From Saccharofermentans sp. (lineage in GTDB: Bacteria; Bacillota; Clostridia; Saccharofermentanales; Saccharofermentanaceae), in assembly GCA_024684815.1 (NCBI GenBank), contig JAIKWL010000022.1:1-64000 (forward strand): DNA of 64,000 bases, read 5' to 3'. Below are positions 54,270 through 63,140 of this stretch, piece after piece (position 1 is the first letter of the stretch; each line of letters opens with the position of its first letter). The notes beneath the pieces are model-generated. The model had not been told where the DNA came from, searched no databases, and saw only the letters and a program-made list of their open reading frames with translations. The position numbers and the translations under genes are program-made.

Positions 54270-54764
54270 TCAGACTTCTTTTGTAAAAGTCAGGACAGCA
54301 AACACCTGAATTCCTTCACCGCGTCCAAAACCCGTAAGACCTTCACCGGTCGTTGCCGTGATGCCTACTGAAGATGCCGGGATACCGAGAATATTTCCTA
54401 TAGATTCTTTCATAGCAGGTATATAAGGCATCAGTTTGGGAACAAGACACTCGATCGTCACCGAACAGTGAATGACCGATCCGTTATTAAGGTATTCCAG
54501 AGCTTTCTTAAGATATACTGAACTGTCCTTTATTCCGTCATCAAGACAGATCTTATCAGCCTCGCCGCCTAAGATATTAACCCCTGTAAAACCTGAGACC
54601 GCATTTGTTATGGCATGGAAGACCACATCGCCGTCACTGTTTGCCACCAAAGGCCTGTCAAAAGGAATATCTGTTCCTCCAAGCCTGATCGAGATCCCTT
54701 CACAAGAATCTCCGAATCTGTGACTGTCCTGACCTATTGTGCTGATAGAGACGAGATTGCCCAT
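54270..54764 (-). CDS. ispF: divergent 2-C-methyl-D-erythritol 2,4-cyclodiphosphate synthase
   Basis: MEP pathway cyclase, 164 residues. The zinc ligands are kept (Asp 13, His 15 in GQDSHRF and His 50 in DVVFHA), as are the late TIECLVPKLMPYI and TATTGEGLTGFGRGEGI. Several usual residues differ: HSDGD reads NSDGD (Asn 42), the Asp after HA(I/L)xD is Asn 54, and the GDIGxxFPDTD loop is replaced by GVNILGGEADK. It probably belongs to a divergent subfamily rather than being dead, since the frame and metal site are whole and it is the only ispF in the window. Third gene of the apbC operon. Confidence 0.85.
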   Translation of the reverse strand: MGNLVSISTIGQDSHRFGDSCEGISIRLGGTDIPFDRPLVANSDGDVVFHAITNAVSGFTGVNILGGEADKICLDDGIKDSSVYLKKALEYLNNGSVIHCSVTIECLVPKLMPYIPAMKESIGNILGIPASSVGITATTGEGLTGFGRGEGIQVFAVLTFTKEV

Positions 54765-54773
54765 ATTACCCCC

Positions 54774-55298
54774 TTACGCTATTCCGTTGCTCTTAAGCCA
54801 TGATAACACATCACCGGTATTCCAGTATTCATATGATGAAGACCCGAACACCTTATCTTCCTGACCGGCCCTGATCAAAACAAACTCAGGAACGGCATTG
54901 ATGTCATATTTCCCGATAAGATCCCGGTATTCCATGGCATCGAGCATCAGAACCGTCATCGTTCCGTTATAGACCTGCGCAATGTCTTCGACTGAAGCGG
55001 TGATCATTGCGCTGTCATTAGACATCGAGCTGTAAAAATATATAAGGATCGTCTCTCCGGAAGATAACAGTCCGTCCAGATCTTTTATCTCCCGGTACTG
55101 AATACCGTAATAAGGATTTCCCTCATCATCGGTCTCATCTTCCACCGGCTCATAGACCATGCATACAGCCGGAGCGCTGTATTCATAATCTCCGAGATAC
55201 TTATATACAACACTGCTGCTTTCAGCCTTCTTCGAACAGGCGCATAAGAAAGCCATGGAACAGAGCACAATCAGGACTAATGACAGATATCTTTTCAC
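54774..55298 (-). CDS. thioredoxin-like lipoprotein without active cysteines
   Basis: 174 residues, starting with GTG overlapped with the apbC stop (GTGA). Signal peptide with lipobox Cys 21 (LCAC). Residues about 70-174 look like a thioredoxin fold: a strand ILIYFYSSMSND at the place of the usual WCxxC, then DAMEYRDLIGKYDINAVPEFVLI with the cis-proline-type motif AVPEF. The CxxC is replaced by SMSND, so no disulfide chemistry is expected. It may be a chaperone or binding protein on the outer face. ispF follows after 9 bases. Confidence 0.75.
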   Translation of the reverse strand: MKRYLSLVLIVLCSMAFLCACSKKAESSSVVYKYLGDYEYSAPAVCMVYEPVEDETDDEGNPYYGIQYREIKDLDGLLSSGETILIYFYSSMSNDSAMITASVEDIAQVYNGTMTVLMLDAMEYRDLIGKYDINAVPEFVLIRAGQEDKVFGSSSYEYWNTGDVLSWLKSNGIA

Positions 55299-56143
55299 TT
55301 TTTGATCAGGTCTATTACCATGCCGGCCGTTCCGGCAAGAAGGTCTTCTGCCACGGATTCCGCTTTGCCGGAATCTACGAGTTTCGTTACTTCCGGATCA
55401 AGAGGGATCTTATCCGTGACCTTCGAACCGATCTCCGAAGCAGATCTTTCAATAGAAGAGCCGTCACCGTAAAGCCTTATCTCATCACCGCAGTGTGGAC
55501 ACTTGATATAACTCATGTTCTCGACCATTCCGAGGACGGGAACCTTCATCATGGAAGCCATATTGCGGGCCTTGTTAACGATCATGGATACAAGATCCTG
55601 ACTTGTCGCAACCAGGATTATTCCGTCAAGAGGAATTGACTGAAATACTGTAAGCGGAACATCTCCTGTTCCCGGCGGCATATCGATAAGCAGGACATCC
55701 AAATGGCCCCAGTTTACCTGTCCCCAGAACTGCTTGACCAGTGAATTTAGCACCGGGCCTCTCCAGATGACGGGAGCTTCCTTATTATCAAGAACAAGAT
55801 TTACACTGACAGCTTTTATGCCCGTGGAAGTCTCTGCGGGAATAATAAGCTGGTCATCGTTGGCCATAAGATTATCGCTAAGTCCAAAGGACTGCGGAAT
55901 AGAAGGGCCGGTCACGTCAGCATCCATAATGCCGACCTTATATCCTTTTCTGGCAAGCTGAACAGCTAAAACCGAAGTAACAAATGATTTGCCTACTCCG
56001 CCCTTACCGCTTGCAACACCGATAACAGTCTTTACGGATGAACCTGCAGCAAGAGGATCTTTAACGGGACCGTTAACTGAAGGACATGTATCCTGAGATG
56101 TGCAGCCGCTCCTTGAAGGGCATGAATCACAAGCTGATGACAT
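55295..56143 (-). CDS. Mrp/ApbC-family P-loop ATPase
   Basis: 282-residue iron-sulfur carrier ATPase of the Mrp/NBP35 group. A Cys-rich N-terminus (Cys 5, 8, 14, 20) precedes the deviant Walker A GKGGVGKS (46-53), then MDADVTGPSIPQSFGL, LLIDMPPGTGDVP and the paired Cys of YIKCPHCGDE that bind the bridging cluster. The end is a normal AEDLLAGTAGMVI. Own promoter with its -35 box on the previous stop codon. First gene of the operon with the thioredoxin-like lipoprotein and ispF; the later iron-sulfur enzymes IspG and IspH of the MEP pathway would need such a carrier, which gives a possible reason for the grouping. Confidence 0.93.
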   Translation of the reverse strand: MSSACDSCPSRSGCTSQDTCPSVNGPVKDPLAAGSSVKTVIGVASGKGGVGKSFVTSVLAVQLARKGYKVGIMDADVTGPSIPQSFGLSDNLMANDDQLIIPAETSTGIKAVSVNLVLDNKEAPVIWRGPVLNSLVKQFWGQVNWGHLDVLLIDMPPGTGDVPLTVFQSIPLDGIILVATSQDLVSMIVNKARNMASMMKVPVLGMVENMSYIKCPHCGDEIRLYGDGSSIERSASEIGSKVTDKIPLDPEVTKLVDSGKAESVAEDLLAGTAGMVIDLIKK

Positions 56144-56174
56144 TATTGATTCTCCTTAAACAAAGTTTTTGACA

Positions 56175-56203
56175 ATTATAAGATTATCTCTTTTTGTTTT
56201 CAA
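56175..56203 (-). promoter_or_regulatory. apbC operon promoter
   Basis: TTGAAA (56203-56198), 17-base spacer, TATAAT (56180-56175), minus strand; the -35 box covers the stop of the CmpB-like gene. Confidence 0.75.
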
Positions 56204-57174
56204 TTCATCGGATCACTGTCGGGATCATTCTCATCGATATCGAAAATACTGTCATTTGCATTCTCGGTCCTGCGCTTTATAAGCTTCATGACAGCAGCTC
56301 CGGCATCACCCGATCTGACCATGACGACGTTTACGAGACGCTTCTCGTTCTTCTTGAATGATCTTACCCAGGATCCCATCGTGTTCACGGCCTGATCCTT
56401 TGCGAGTCTCAGACTCTCCTTCTCGGCTTCGGTAAACTGATTCGCAAATGCTTTTTCCTCTGCCCTGTGCTGCGCGGAAAGTTCTCTTTCCTGCTGCCTG
56501 TTGTCCGCTAAGAGTTTACGATACTGTTCATAGTGAACTCTCGTAGGTTCGCTTACGGTAACCAAAGTATCAACTGCTCCGTAAATCTGTGATCCGATCC
56601 TGTCAGATACGGCCTTGGTACTTGTAACAACCTTTTCGATCGCCTCGAACTTTTTCCTGAATCCGACGATCGTGATTATCGTCGTGACAAGGTCTGCGAT
56701 AAGAACTGCAGTAAAGAAGATCAGTACACCTATCCTCACAGGGATACTGATGTGATAGATCAGGAGTTTTACCAGCGGATGCAGGACATAGATACCGAGA
56801 GAAGCGGCAATGCCCCAGTAAATATAGAACCGCAAACAGATATAGCCTCTGAAATTGAGTTTATATTCCGAATAATCCCACCAGCGCATGTGGAATATGT
56901 GATAAAGAATGACACCTGCTATAAGTTCCACAACAGTACATGCTGCAGCCATTCCGAAGAATATAATAAAAAAGCTGTTTTTCAGCGGTTCAAAGATCCA
57001 TATGGCAGCATAAAACCCGAGTCCGTAGACAGGACATATGGGTCCTGCCAGAAATCCCCTGTTGATGAATTTTTCCTCAGTGATCCCGTAATAGATCACT
57101 TCAACTACCCAGCCTACAAAGCTGTAGATAAAAAACATCATGTAGGATTCCACAAAAGGATATGGCAGTGTCAT
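56200..57174 (-). CDS. CmpB-like (putative ABC transporter type IV) membrane protein
   Basis: 324 residues from ATG 57174, which overlaps the methyltransferase stop (ATGA). The first 180 residues have five membrane spans and the family signature IYSFVGWVVEVIYYGITEEK, NRGFLAGPICPVYGLG. A long charged, helical tail follows (about 200-324), rich in Glu, Lys and Arg (QQERELSAQHRAEEKAFANQ), probably a cytoplasmic coiled coil. The family is named as a transporter without direct proof. It lies in the cluster from the oxidoreductase gene downwards. Confidence 0.8.
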   Translation of the reverse strand: MTLPYPFVESYMMFFIYSFVGWVVEVIYYGITEEKFINRGFLAGPICPVYGLGFYAAIWIFEPLKNSFFIIFFGMAAACTVVELIAGVILYHIFHMRWWDYSEYKLNFRGYICLRFYIYWGIAASLGIYVLHPLVKLLIYHISIPVRIGVLIFFTAVLIADLVTTIITIVGFRKKFEAIEKVVTSTKAVSDRIGSQIYGAVDTLVTVSEPTRVHYEQYRKLLADNRQQERELSAQHRAEEKAFANQFTEAEKESLRLAKDQAVNTMGSWVRSFKKNEKRLVNVVMVRSGDAGAAVMKLIKRRTENANDSIFDIDENDPDSDPMN

Positions 57175-57782
57175 TCTTTTCTTGACCTCATGACTCTGTA
57201 TCCGCCGTCGATGGAAAGTGTCTCGCAATTGCCGAACAGTTCCTTAAGTTTATCCATAGTTGACGGTGCTCCCTGCTTGCGCTGGAGAACGACATACAGA
57301 TACCCGCCGGGATTGAGCAATTCATATGACTGCTCGTAAAAAGCGAATACAGTCTTTTTACCGGCTCTCACAGGGGGATTCGTAGCAATGATATCAAAGC
57401 GTTCATCTCTAACGGCGAAAAGGATATCACTCGACATAAACTTGCAGTTCACACCGTTTAACATTGCGTTTTCCCTGGCAAGAGCAACTGCTCTTGAATT
57501 GATATCCACTCCGGTAACATCGAAAGCCATAAAGCATGACTTAATAACTATTCCCACAATGCCCACACCGCATCCGAGATCGGCAAATCTTTCCATGCGC
57601 GGGCCCCTTGATTTGACATCTTTAACAATGGTATCGATCAGAAGATTCGTACCGAAGTCAACATCATTTCTGGAGAATACGGAAGTATCCGTATAGAACT
57701 CAAAGTTTATACCGTTCATCCGGTAAGAGATCATCTTACGGTCTGAAGGTGTAGTAGGATTTTGATCAAAATACTGTGTCAT
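57171..57782 (-). CDS. RsmC-like rRNA methyltransferase (small-domain MTase)
   Basis: 203-residue SAM-dependent methyltransferase. The N-terminus DRKMISYRMNGINFEFYTDT and FSRNDVDFGTNLLI are typical of the RsmC-type family with no duplicated half. SAM-binding region FADLGCGVGIVGIVI, and the catalytic IIATNPPVRAGK (NPPF-type motif as NPPV). Probable N2-guanine methylation of 16S rRNA. It lies 23 bases after the oxidoreductase gene and overlaps the CmpB-like gene by 4 bases. Confidence 0.88.
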   Translation of the reverse strand: MTQYFDQNPTTPSDRKMISYRMNGINFEFYTDTSVFSRNDVDFGTNLLIDTIVKDVKSRGPRMERFADLGCGVGIVGIVIKSCFMAFDVTGVDINSRAVALARENAMLNGVNCKFMSSDILFAVRDERFDIIATNPPVRAGKKTVFAFYEQSYELLNPGGYLYVVLQRKQGAPSTMDKLKELFGNCETLSIDGGYRVMRSRKE

Positions 57783-57805
57783 GGCAGATACCTACACCGG
57801 TCTTC

Positions 57806-58765
57806 TCACATCATCGAACGGATAGTGTCATTGATACGGGCGATACTCACGGTTCTGCTCCAGGGCATTTCAGGAGCCTGGATAAGGCCTTTTGAGATTG
57901 CTTTTGCGCAGCTTTCAAATTCGTGAACATACCCGTGGTTGTAGTCCTTTTCAGCTTCGATCTGCTCAAGAAGAGCATCGTCTTTCGAGAAAAGCCCGAT
58001 TCTTCTATAGTTGTTTATATTGGTTATCTTGATCTTCCCTCTCTCTCCGGTAATAACACCGTCCTTATCAGTATCGGCACACATTGTGACATAGAAATTG
58101 CCAAGTATGCTTCCGTCTTCCGACTCCAGTGAATATGTTGTATCTCTGTCGATCCCGGAAGAGAGCTTTCTTGCAAACACCCTTGCAACTTTTATGTCAT
58201 CACCCATAAATGAGAGTGCAAAGTTCGTAGTATAGACACCAAGATCCAGATAGCTTCCGCCTCCCAGGACAGGACTGTTCAGCCTCGGAACATTTGCTAT
58301 GTCATAACCTAGATTGGCAGATACATATTTTACCGAACCGATCCTTCCTTTGCCGATCCACTCAATGATCTGCTTATGAAGCGGAAGATAGCTTGTCCAC
58401 ATGGCTTCGGCAACAAACACATTCCTGTTCTTTGCTTCAAAGAAAATGCTGTCGGCTTCCGCCTTGCTCATAGCAAAAGGCTTTTCGACCAGGATGTTCT
58501 TATATTCCTTGATGCACATGATCGCATGCTCGTAATGATAGGTATTGGGAGTCGCAATATATACCAGATCGATGTCTTTGGAGGAGGCAAGCTTCTCGTA
58601 ACCCGTGAAGACCTTTGCATCAGGGCAATGCAGCGCAGCAAACTTCTTGGCTTTGTTTCTTTCTCTTGATGCCACACCTTCGATGACAACATTCTTATTG
58701 CCTTTCAGGCTGTCTGCAACTTTTGCCGCGACTGTTCCGCAGCCGAGAATACCGACTCTAAGCAT
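57806..58765 (-). CDS. Gfo/Idh/MocA family oxidoreductase
   Basis: 319 residues from ATG 58765 (AGAGG 7 bases upstream). N-terminal NAD(P) fold (MLRVGILGCGTVAAKVADSL), VYIATPNTYHYEHAI, and the family EKPFAMSKAEAD with the catalytic-site Lys in VEKPFA. C-terminal sheet domain with SPVLGGGSYLDLGVY. Substrates of the family are many (sugars, inositol, biliverdin); here unknown. First gene of a minus-strand transcript with its own near-consensus promoter. Confidence 0.93.
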   Translation of the reverse strand: MLRVGILGCGTVAAKVADSLKGNKNVVIEGVASRERNKAKKFAALHCPDAKVFTGYEKLASSKDIDLVYIATPNTYHYEHAIMCIKEYKNILVEKPFAMSKAEADSIFFEAKNRNVFVAEAMWTSYLPLHKQIIEWIGKGRIGSVKYVSANLGYDIANVPRLNSPVLGGGSYLDLGVYTTNFALSFMGDDIKVARVFARKLSSGIDRDTTYSLESEDGSILGNFYVTMCADTDKDGVITGERGKIKITNINNYRRIGLFSKDDALLEQIEAEKDYNHGYVHEFESCAKAISKGLIQAPEMPWSRTVSIARINDTIRSMM

Positions 58766-58803
58766 ATATGGACCTCTTATATTATTTTTATTAGAACTCA
58801 CTA

Positions 58804-58832
58804 ATTTTATTTTGTGCCGTCTGATGTGTCAA
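58804..58832 (-). promoter_or_regulatory. promoter of the Gfo/Idh oxidoreductase gene
   Basis: TTGACA (58832-58827), 17-base spacer, TAAAAT (58809-58804), minus strand; start codon 39 bases downstream. Confidence 0.8.
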
Positions 58833-58902
58833 TCTATGTTTTGAACAAGCACAGGCTTATAGACATTATTGCAATATTACTTTATTTTATTTGCAAACAG
58901 GT

Positions 58903-59847
58903 ATGGAAAGCAGGCTTATCTTGTCGGTTGGTTTTTTGAACAGGTTATCACCCCGTAAAAGAGGTATCATATATCTTCTTTTATCGTCATTCTCCTTCGC
59001 GTGCATGGCGCTGTTTATCAACCTCGCAGGAGACATGCCGGTCTTTCAGAAAGCTTTTTTCAGGAACCTCGTTGCCATAGCGATGTCTTATATCATTCTT
59101 GCAAGATCGCCTGAAAAGTTCAGGATAAAGAAGGGTTCTCTTCCGAGCCTTTTCATGCGCGCTTCTTTCGGTACGATAGGCGTTATCGCCAATTTCTATG
59201 CTATTTCCACAACCAACATGTCAGATGCCATGATGCTGAACAAGCTTTCGCCTTTCTTTGCAATGCTGACTTCCATAATCGTACTCAAAGAAGCTGCAGA
59301 CGGATTTCAGTGGGCAGCGATCCTCACAGCTATCGCCGGCGCGGTCTTTGTTGTAAAGCCGTCATTTCTGTTTGGAAGTCTCGGCATCAGCGCAGACTCG
59401 TTCTTCCCGCTCCTTGTTGCACTCGTTGGCGGAATATGTGCCGGAATAGCTTATACCTTCCTTCGCAAGGCAACGCTTAAAGGTGAACGCGGGATCGTCG
59501 TTGTCGCCTTCTTTTCAACATTCTCGTGCGTTGCGCTTATCCCATTCATAATACTCACCTATCAGCCGATATCATTACTTCAGTTTTTCTTCTGCGTCAT
59601 GACAGGTGTATCGGCATGCTTCGGACAGATATTCATAACATCGGCATATGCCGCATGTCCTGCAAAAGAGATATCGATCTACGACTATTCGACAGTAATA
59701 TTCACGGCGCTTTTGGGACTCATATTCTTAGGTGAGATACCTGACTGGCTCAGCATTATCGGATACCTGATAATCATCGGCGCATCGGTAATGAACTATC
59801 TTTACAACAACAATATCCTGAAGATAAAAAAGACTGATCACAAATAA
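58903..59847 (+). CDS. EamA/DMT family transporter
   Basis: 314 residues with ten predicted membrane spans in two EamA repeats (about 20-155 and 165-305): SFACMALFINLAG, LARSPEKFRIKKG, TTNMSDAMMLNKLSPFF and, in the second, YDYSTVIFTALLGLIFLGE. The family exports small metabolites or takes up nucleotide sugars; substrate unknown. The ATG at 58903 has a poor ribosome site (ACAGGT); a TTG further on is possible. Its end overlaps by 10 bases the end of the convergent membrane protein gene. Confidence 0.85.
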   Translation: MESRLILSVGFLNRLSPRKRGIIYLLLSSFSFACMALFINLAGDMPVFQKAFFRNLVAIAMSYIILARSPEKFRIKKGSLPSLFMRASFGTIGVIANFYAISTTNMSDAMMLNKLSPFFAMLTSIIVLKEAADGFQWAAILTAIAGAVFVVKPSFLFGSLGISADSFFPLLVALVGGICAGIAYTFLRKATLKGERGIVVVAFFSTFSCVALIPFIILTYQPISLLQFFFCVMTGVSACFGQIFITSAYAACPAKEISIYDYSTVIFTALLGLIFLGEIPDWLSIIGYLIIIGASVMNYLYNNNILKIKKTDHK

Positions 59848-61121
59848 TTTGATTTGCGGTCAATAACAAAGCGCTTTATAAGATATGCCAAAGCGACTGA
59901 AATGCCAAAGTAGATAACGGGAACGATAATGAACAGGTTTTCGGGCATTTTGAGCAGTTCAGTCCAGAATTTACGGTCGTATCCGCTGATCTCAAAGAAA
60001 ATATGCCTGCTGAACAGAAGGACCGTAATAAGAAATACGTGTTCCCTGAAAAACTTCGTTACGGGATTTCCGGTCCTGATAAGAAGGGTCAAAACCAGGA
60101 TCATCATCGACAGGGCAAGGCCTAAGATAAGCCACGGAACACAGGCGGTCTTATAGATCCGTTCCAGCACTCTCATATTCTCCCTGTATATTTCATCATA
60201 AAAACAGCTTTGTGCAGCAGATAAAGGAACCCCTGTCAGTTTAGACAGGAAATACTGAATGCCAAAGAGGGAGCTGAATGCGGCCGCTCCGGTAAAAAGC
60301 CATGAGAAAAACTGTATAAGGGCTCCCTTCTTTGTCTTCGGCAAGAGTTTATCTTTATACTTCATCACGATCATTCCGACCGGGAAGAGCGGGATGTCGG
60401 GACCGAAATAAAGATAACCGATCTCCGGTTCAGATATAAGCATTCCGTCATGCACCACTCTTACGCATGGCACAAAAAACGACAGAACAAATATCACGAT
60501 AAGGGGAACGATCTCATTATGCATGAGTTTTTTCAAAATCAGGTATATGCCGTAAAGAACAGCGATCATCACAAACGCAGTCATAAGATACCGCTCGATG
60601 CATTCCAGTAAAAGAAGGGAATAATATTGAGGAAAATCTATAAGTCTTGATTTTTGGTCAGCTATACGGATGAAACACCGGATAAGAGTCACGGAAAGCA
60701 CAAGCAAAGGAACAAAAAGGAACTTCTTGTGTTTTATCTTCAACCCGTTTTTGTAGATGAACATGCCGGCAAAAAAGCAGAACACAGATATCAGCATCAC
60801 AAATGAATATACGCTGGTATCTCCGGTAATATCGAACGGTTCAAGACAACGCACATTGAACATAGTAAGAACTCTGACAAGCACCTTGTCAAAAGGCTCC
60901 ATCCTCCCCGGATATGAACTTCCCAAAGGCAACATCGCATATCCGTATATCGGGAACAGGAGCTGTGTCAGCACTAAAGTCACCACTGCGATATTGCACA
61001 CAGCTTCAGAGATCATTACCTCTCTGTCGGATTCGGGTAATGCACCTTTTCTCTTCCAGCCAAAAACCATTATGCAAAGGATCCCCATCCCGCATAATAT
61101 CCACATCAAAACAGACAGCAT
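59838..61121 (-). CDS. polytopic membrane protein of unknown function
   Basis: 427 residues with about ten hydrophobic segments and a short positive C-terminus. GGGAGG stands before the ATG. I do not recognise a family. Points of note: a loop with VRVVHDGMLISEPEIGYLYF, an acidic/aromatic outer segment (FYDEIYRENMRVLERIYK), and a late HIFFEISGYDRKFW. The general layout is like membrane acyltransferases but the usual N-terminal Arg/Asp signature is lacking. The 162 bases upstream hold no gene and carry a TTTTATCCCCTG motif (61240-61229 on the minus strand). Confidence 0.65.
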   Translation of the reverse strand: MLSVLMWILCGMGILCIMVFGWKRKGALPESDREVMISEAVCNIAVVTLVLTQLLFPIYGYAMLPLGSSYPGRMEPFDKVLVRVLTMFNVRCLEPFDITGDTSVYSFVMLISVFCFFAGMFIYKNGLKIKHKKFLFVPLLVLSVTLIRCFIRIADQKSRLIDFPQYYSLLLLECIERYLMTAFVMIAVLYGIYLILKKLMHNEIVPLIVIFVLSFFVPCVRVVHDGMLISEPEIGYLYFGPDIPLFPVGMIVMKYKDKLLPKTKKGALIQFFSWLFTGAAAFSSLFGIQYFLSKLTGVPLSAAQSCFYDEIYRENMRVLERIYKTACVPWLILGLALSMMILVLTLLIRTGNPVTKFFREHVFLITVLLFSRHIFFEISGYDRKFWTELLKMPENLFIIVPVIYFGISVALAYLIKRFVIDRKSNYL

Positions 61122-61283
61122 GGCAGTTCCTCCCGTTTAAAAAAATAACCCTTCTATTCTGTTGATTGCATATCTGCTCTTTGTTATCTGATCTGCTTAA
61201 AGACTATCATGTGAAAAAACATATAAACAGGGGATAAAATCTTGATATTACCATCAAAGAATACAGATAAAATGATCTGCAAC

Positions 61284-62930
61284 TTACATTCTGTCCTGTT
61301 TTCCGTAAAACAGTTTATTATCCGTCTCGATAAGCTTTTTATGAAAAGCATTGATCTCTTTTCTTAACTTTTTGTCCTTTTCTTCATTGGCAAAGCGCTG
61401 CCGTCTGACTTCGTCCCAATCAGAAGGGATTGCTGTATTGAAAACGGCCTTGGTTTTAAAACAGGATTCTTCCCCGCTGAGTTCTTTATGTTCATTCCTG
61501 AAAGCAGCATAATTGCCTATCATGTCCATAAAACTGTCCCACAATGTAAAATACTCGGCGTATTCATCTTCGGCATTTTTCTTCGCATCCGCGATAACTT
61601 TTTTGACAGACTTAAGCCTGGTAATGCCAAATCTCCTTGAAGGATCTATCTCGCTTATGGAATTCCAGCCGGCCATTTCAAGAATCCTCATTCTGTATGC
61701 GAACATGCTGTCAGGCTTGTCTGAGAAGGCACTCAGCCTGGATGTCCTGTGACGTTTATCGACTTCAATAAATTCTCTGTATATACCGGGATAGCTGTCA
61801 ATAAGCTCCTGCCTTCTTTCCAGGAGCCGGGCGTGCTCATCTGAATAATGACCGCTGTCAAGCTTTACATTAACATTTAAGAAATCCCAAACATTATCGA
61901 TCAGTTTCTTGAGTTCAGTAAAGTACATAAGGTCAGAAGCATCCGAATTCTTTATTGCCGCATCAAGAGCTTTGTTAAGAGCTTTCCAGTTTACCCGGAT
62001 CAGATTTTCATTCAGCTTGACCTGGATAAAACCGATCCATCTTCCGGCACAGAGGATCCGTCCTCTGTTGGCATCAAAATCAGCAGGATCGTCAGCAAGG
62101 ATCTTGGCAAACATCTTATCTGCCAATTCAAATTCGCCGTTTTTCAGGTAAGAATCAGCTTTGGTTTTCGGTTTGCCGACAAAGACCGAGTAATCGTAAG
62201 AAACACCGCAGTGATCGCAGATATAGAGTTTCTTCTCCTTATTTAGCACCAGCCCGGCACCGCACTTCTTGCAAATGACGGTCTTCTTCGGTTTAACCAA
62301 AGCATCTCTCTTCTTTGGAACAGCCGGCTTAACAACGGACACTTCAGTTGCCGCTGATTCAGGCTTAAGCTCCGAAAGCTCACTATATGCTTTGTCATAA
62401 GCAGCTTTAATCGCACGGATCTCTTTTTTTATCTCTGAAACATTGTTCTTCTGTTCATAAAAAGGTGTTAATACCAACTCATTACGGGACTTAAGTCTTT
62501 TTTGCTTAGCCAATAGTTCCGAATACCTCTTTGCCAGGGTGTTCAATTCGGAAAGCTTCCGGAAATACGGACCCGCAGGACCGGAACTGAATCTCGGATC
62601 ATTACTGAACAGCATAATGAGCTTCATGCTGTATGTTTTCGGATCGTCATAATTATCGAGTGAAGTCACCCCGCCCACTGCACATGCATAACCGTAAAGG
62701 TATTCGAAATCTTCAGGTTTTTTAGATAAGAGAAAATCATACTTCTCGCGGGCCTTGATGAATTCATTCCTGCTCAGGCATTCACAGGCCTGCTCAAGGA
62801 GATTTTTGCCGTGGAAATAAACAGCATCATAATGATTGCCGCAGAATGGACAATCGAAATAGTCCCGGTCTCTGTCTACTTCAAGAAAACTCCCGCACTC
62901 AGTACAGGAATACGGTCTTAGTTTTGCCAT
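61284..62930 (-). CDS. zinc-ribbon protein with an internal duplication
   Basis: 548-residue cytoplasmic protein from ATG 62930 (GGGGGA 6 bases before). It contains two copies of a unit: zinc ribbon plus a helical hairpin like a tetratricopeptide repeat. Unit 1, residues 9-84: Cys 9, 12, 27, 30, then NHYDAVYFHGK and NEFIKAREKYDFLLSKKPED. Unit 2, residues 220-290: Cys 220, 223, 238, 241, then VSYDYSVFVGK and GEFELADKMFAKILADDPAD. A coiled linker lies between (about 125-195) and the last 250 residues are helical. No known function; it may be a scaffold or sensor. Promoter and a repeat are shared with the divergent ABC operon region. Confidence 0.75.
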   Translation of the reverse strand: MAKLRPYSCTECGSFLEVDRDRDYFDCPFCGNHYDAVYFHGKNLLEQACECLSRNEFIKAREKYDFLLSKKPEDFEYLYGYACAVGGVTSLDNYDDPKTYSMKLIMLFSNDPRFSSGPAGPYFRKLSELNTLAKRYSELLAKQKRLKSRNELVLTPFYEQKNNVSEIKKEIRAIKAAYDKAYSELSELKPESAATEVSVVKPAVPKKRDALVKPKKTVICKKCGAGLVLNKEKKLYICDHCGVSYDYSVFVGKPKTKADSYLKNGEFELADKMFAKILADDPADFDANRGRILCAGRWIGFIQVKLNENLIRVNWKALNKALDAAIKNSDASDLMYFTELKKLIDNVWDFLNVNVKLDSGHYSDEHARLLERRQELIDSYPGIYREFIEVDKRHRTSRLSAFSDKPDSMFAYRMRILEMAGWNSISEIDPSRRFGITRLKSVKKVIADAKKNAEDEYAEYFTLWDSFMDMIGNYAAFRNEHKELSGEESCFKTKAVFNTAIPSDWDEVRRQRFANEEKDKKLRKEINAFHKKLIETDNKLFYGKQDRM

Positions 62931-62994
62931 TGAATATCCCCCGACATTTTCAACAAAGGTTATATAGGCTGGCCGGCCCTCCCTCTTTGTGATG

Positions 62995-63023
62995 ATTCTA
63001 TCATGTGCCATTCAGCATGTTAA
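62995..63023 (-). promoter_or_regulatory. promoter of the duplicated zinc-ribbon gene
   Basis: TTAACA (63023-63018), 17-base spacer, TAGAAT (63000-62995) with TGA before it, making TGATAGAAT. Minus strand. Confidence 0.65.
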
Positions 63024-63031
63024 TAATCCCG

Positions 63032-63047
63032 GAACGGACAACCGTTC
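63032..63047. promoter_or_regulatory. inverted repeat between the zinc-ribbon and ABC genes
   Basis: GAACGG-ACAA-CCGTTC, perfect 6-base arms, in the 210-base divergent region, 9 bases beyond the zinc-ribbon -35 box. Candidate operator for one or both sides. Confidence 0.4.
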
Positions 63048-63140
63048 ATATATCCAAAAACTACCGCTTGTGTCATTTCTGTTTATCCGCGAATACCGGT
63101 GAAGTAATATCGGCTCAAATACAAAAAAGGAGTTTGGAAT

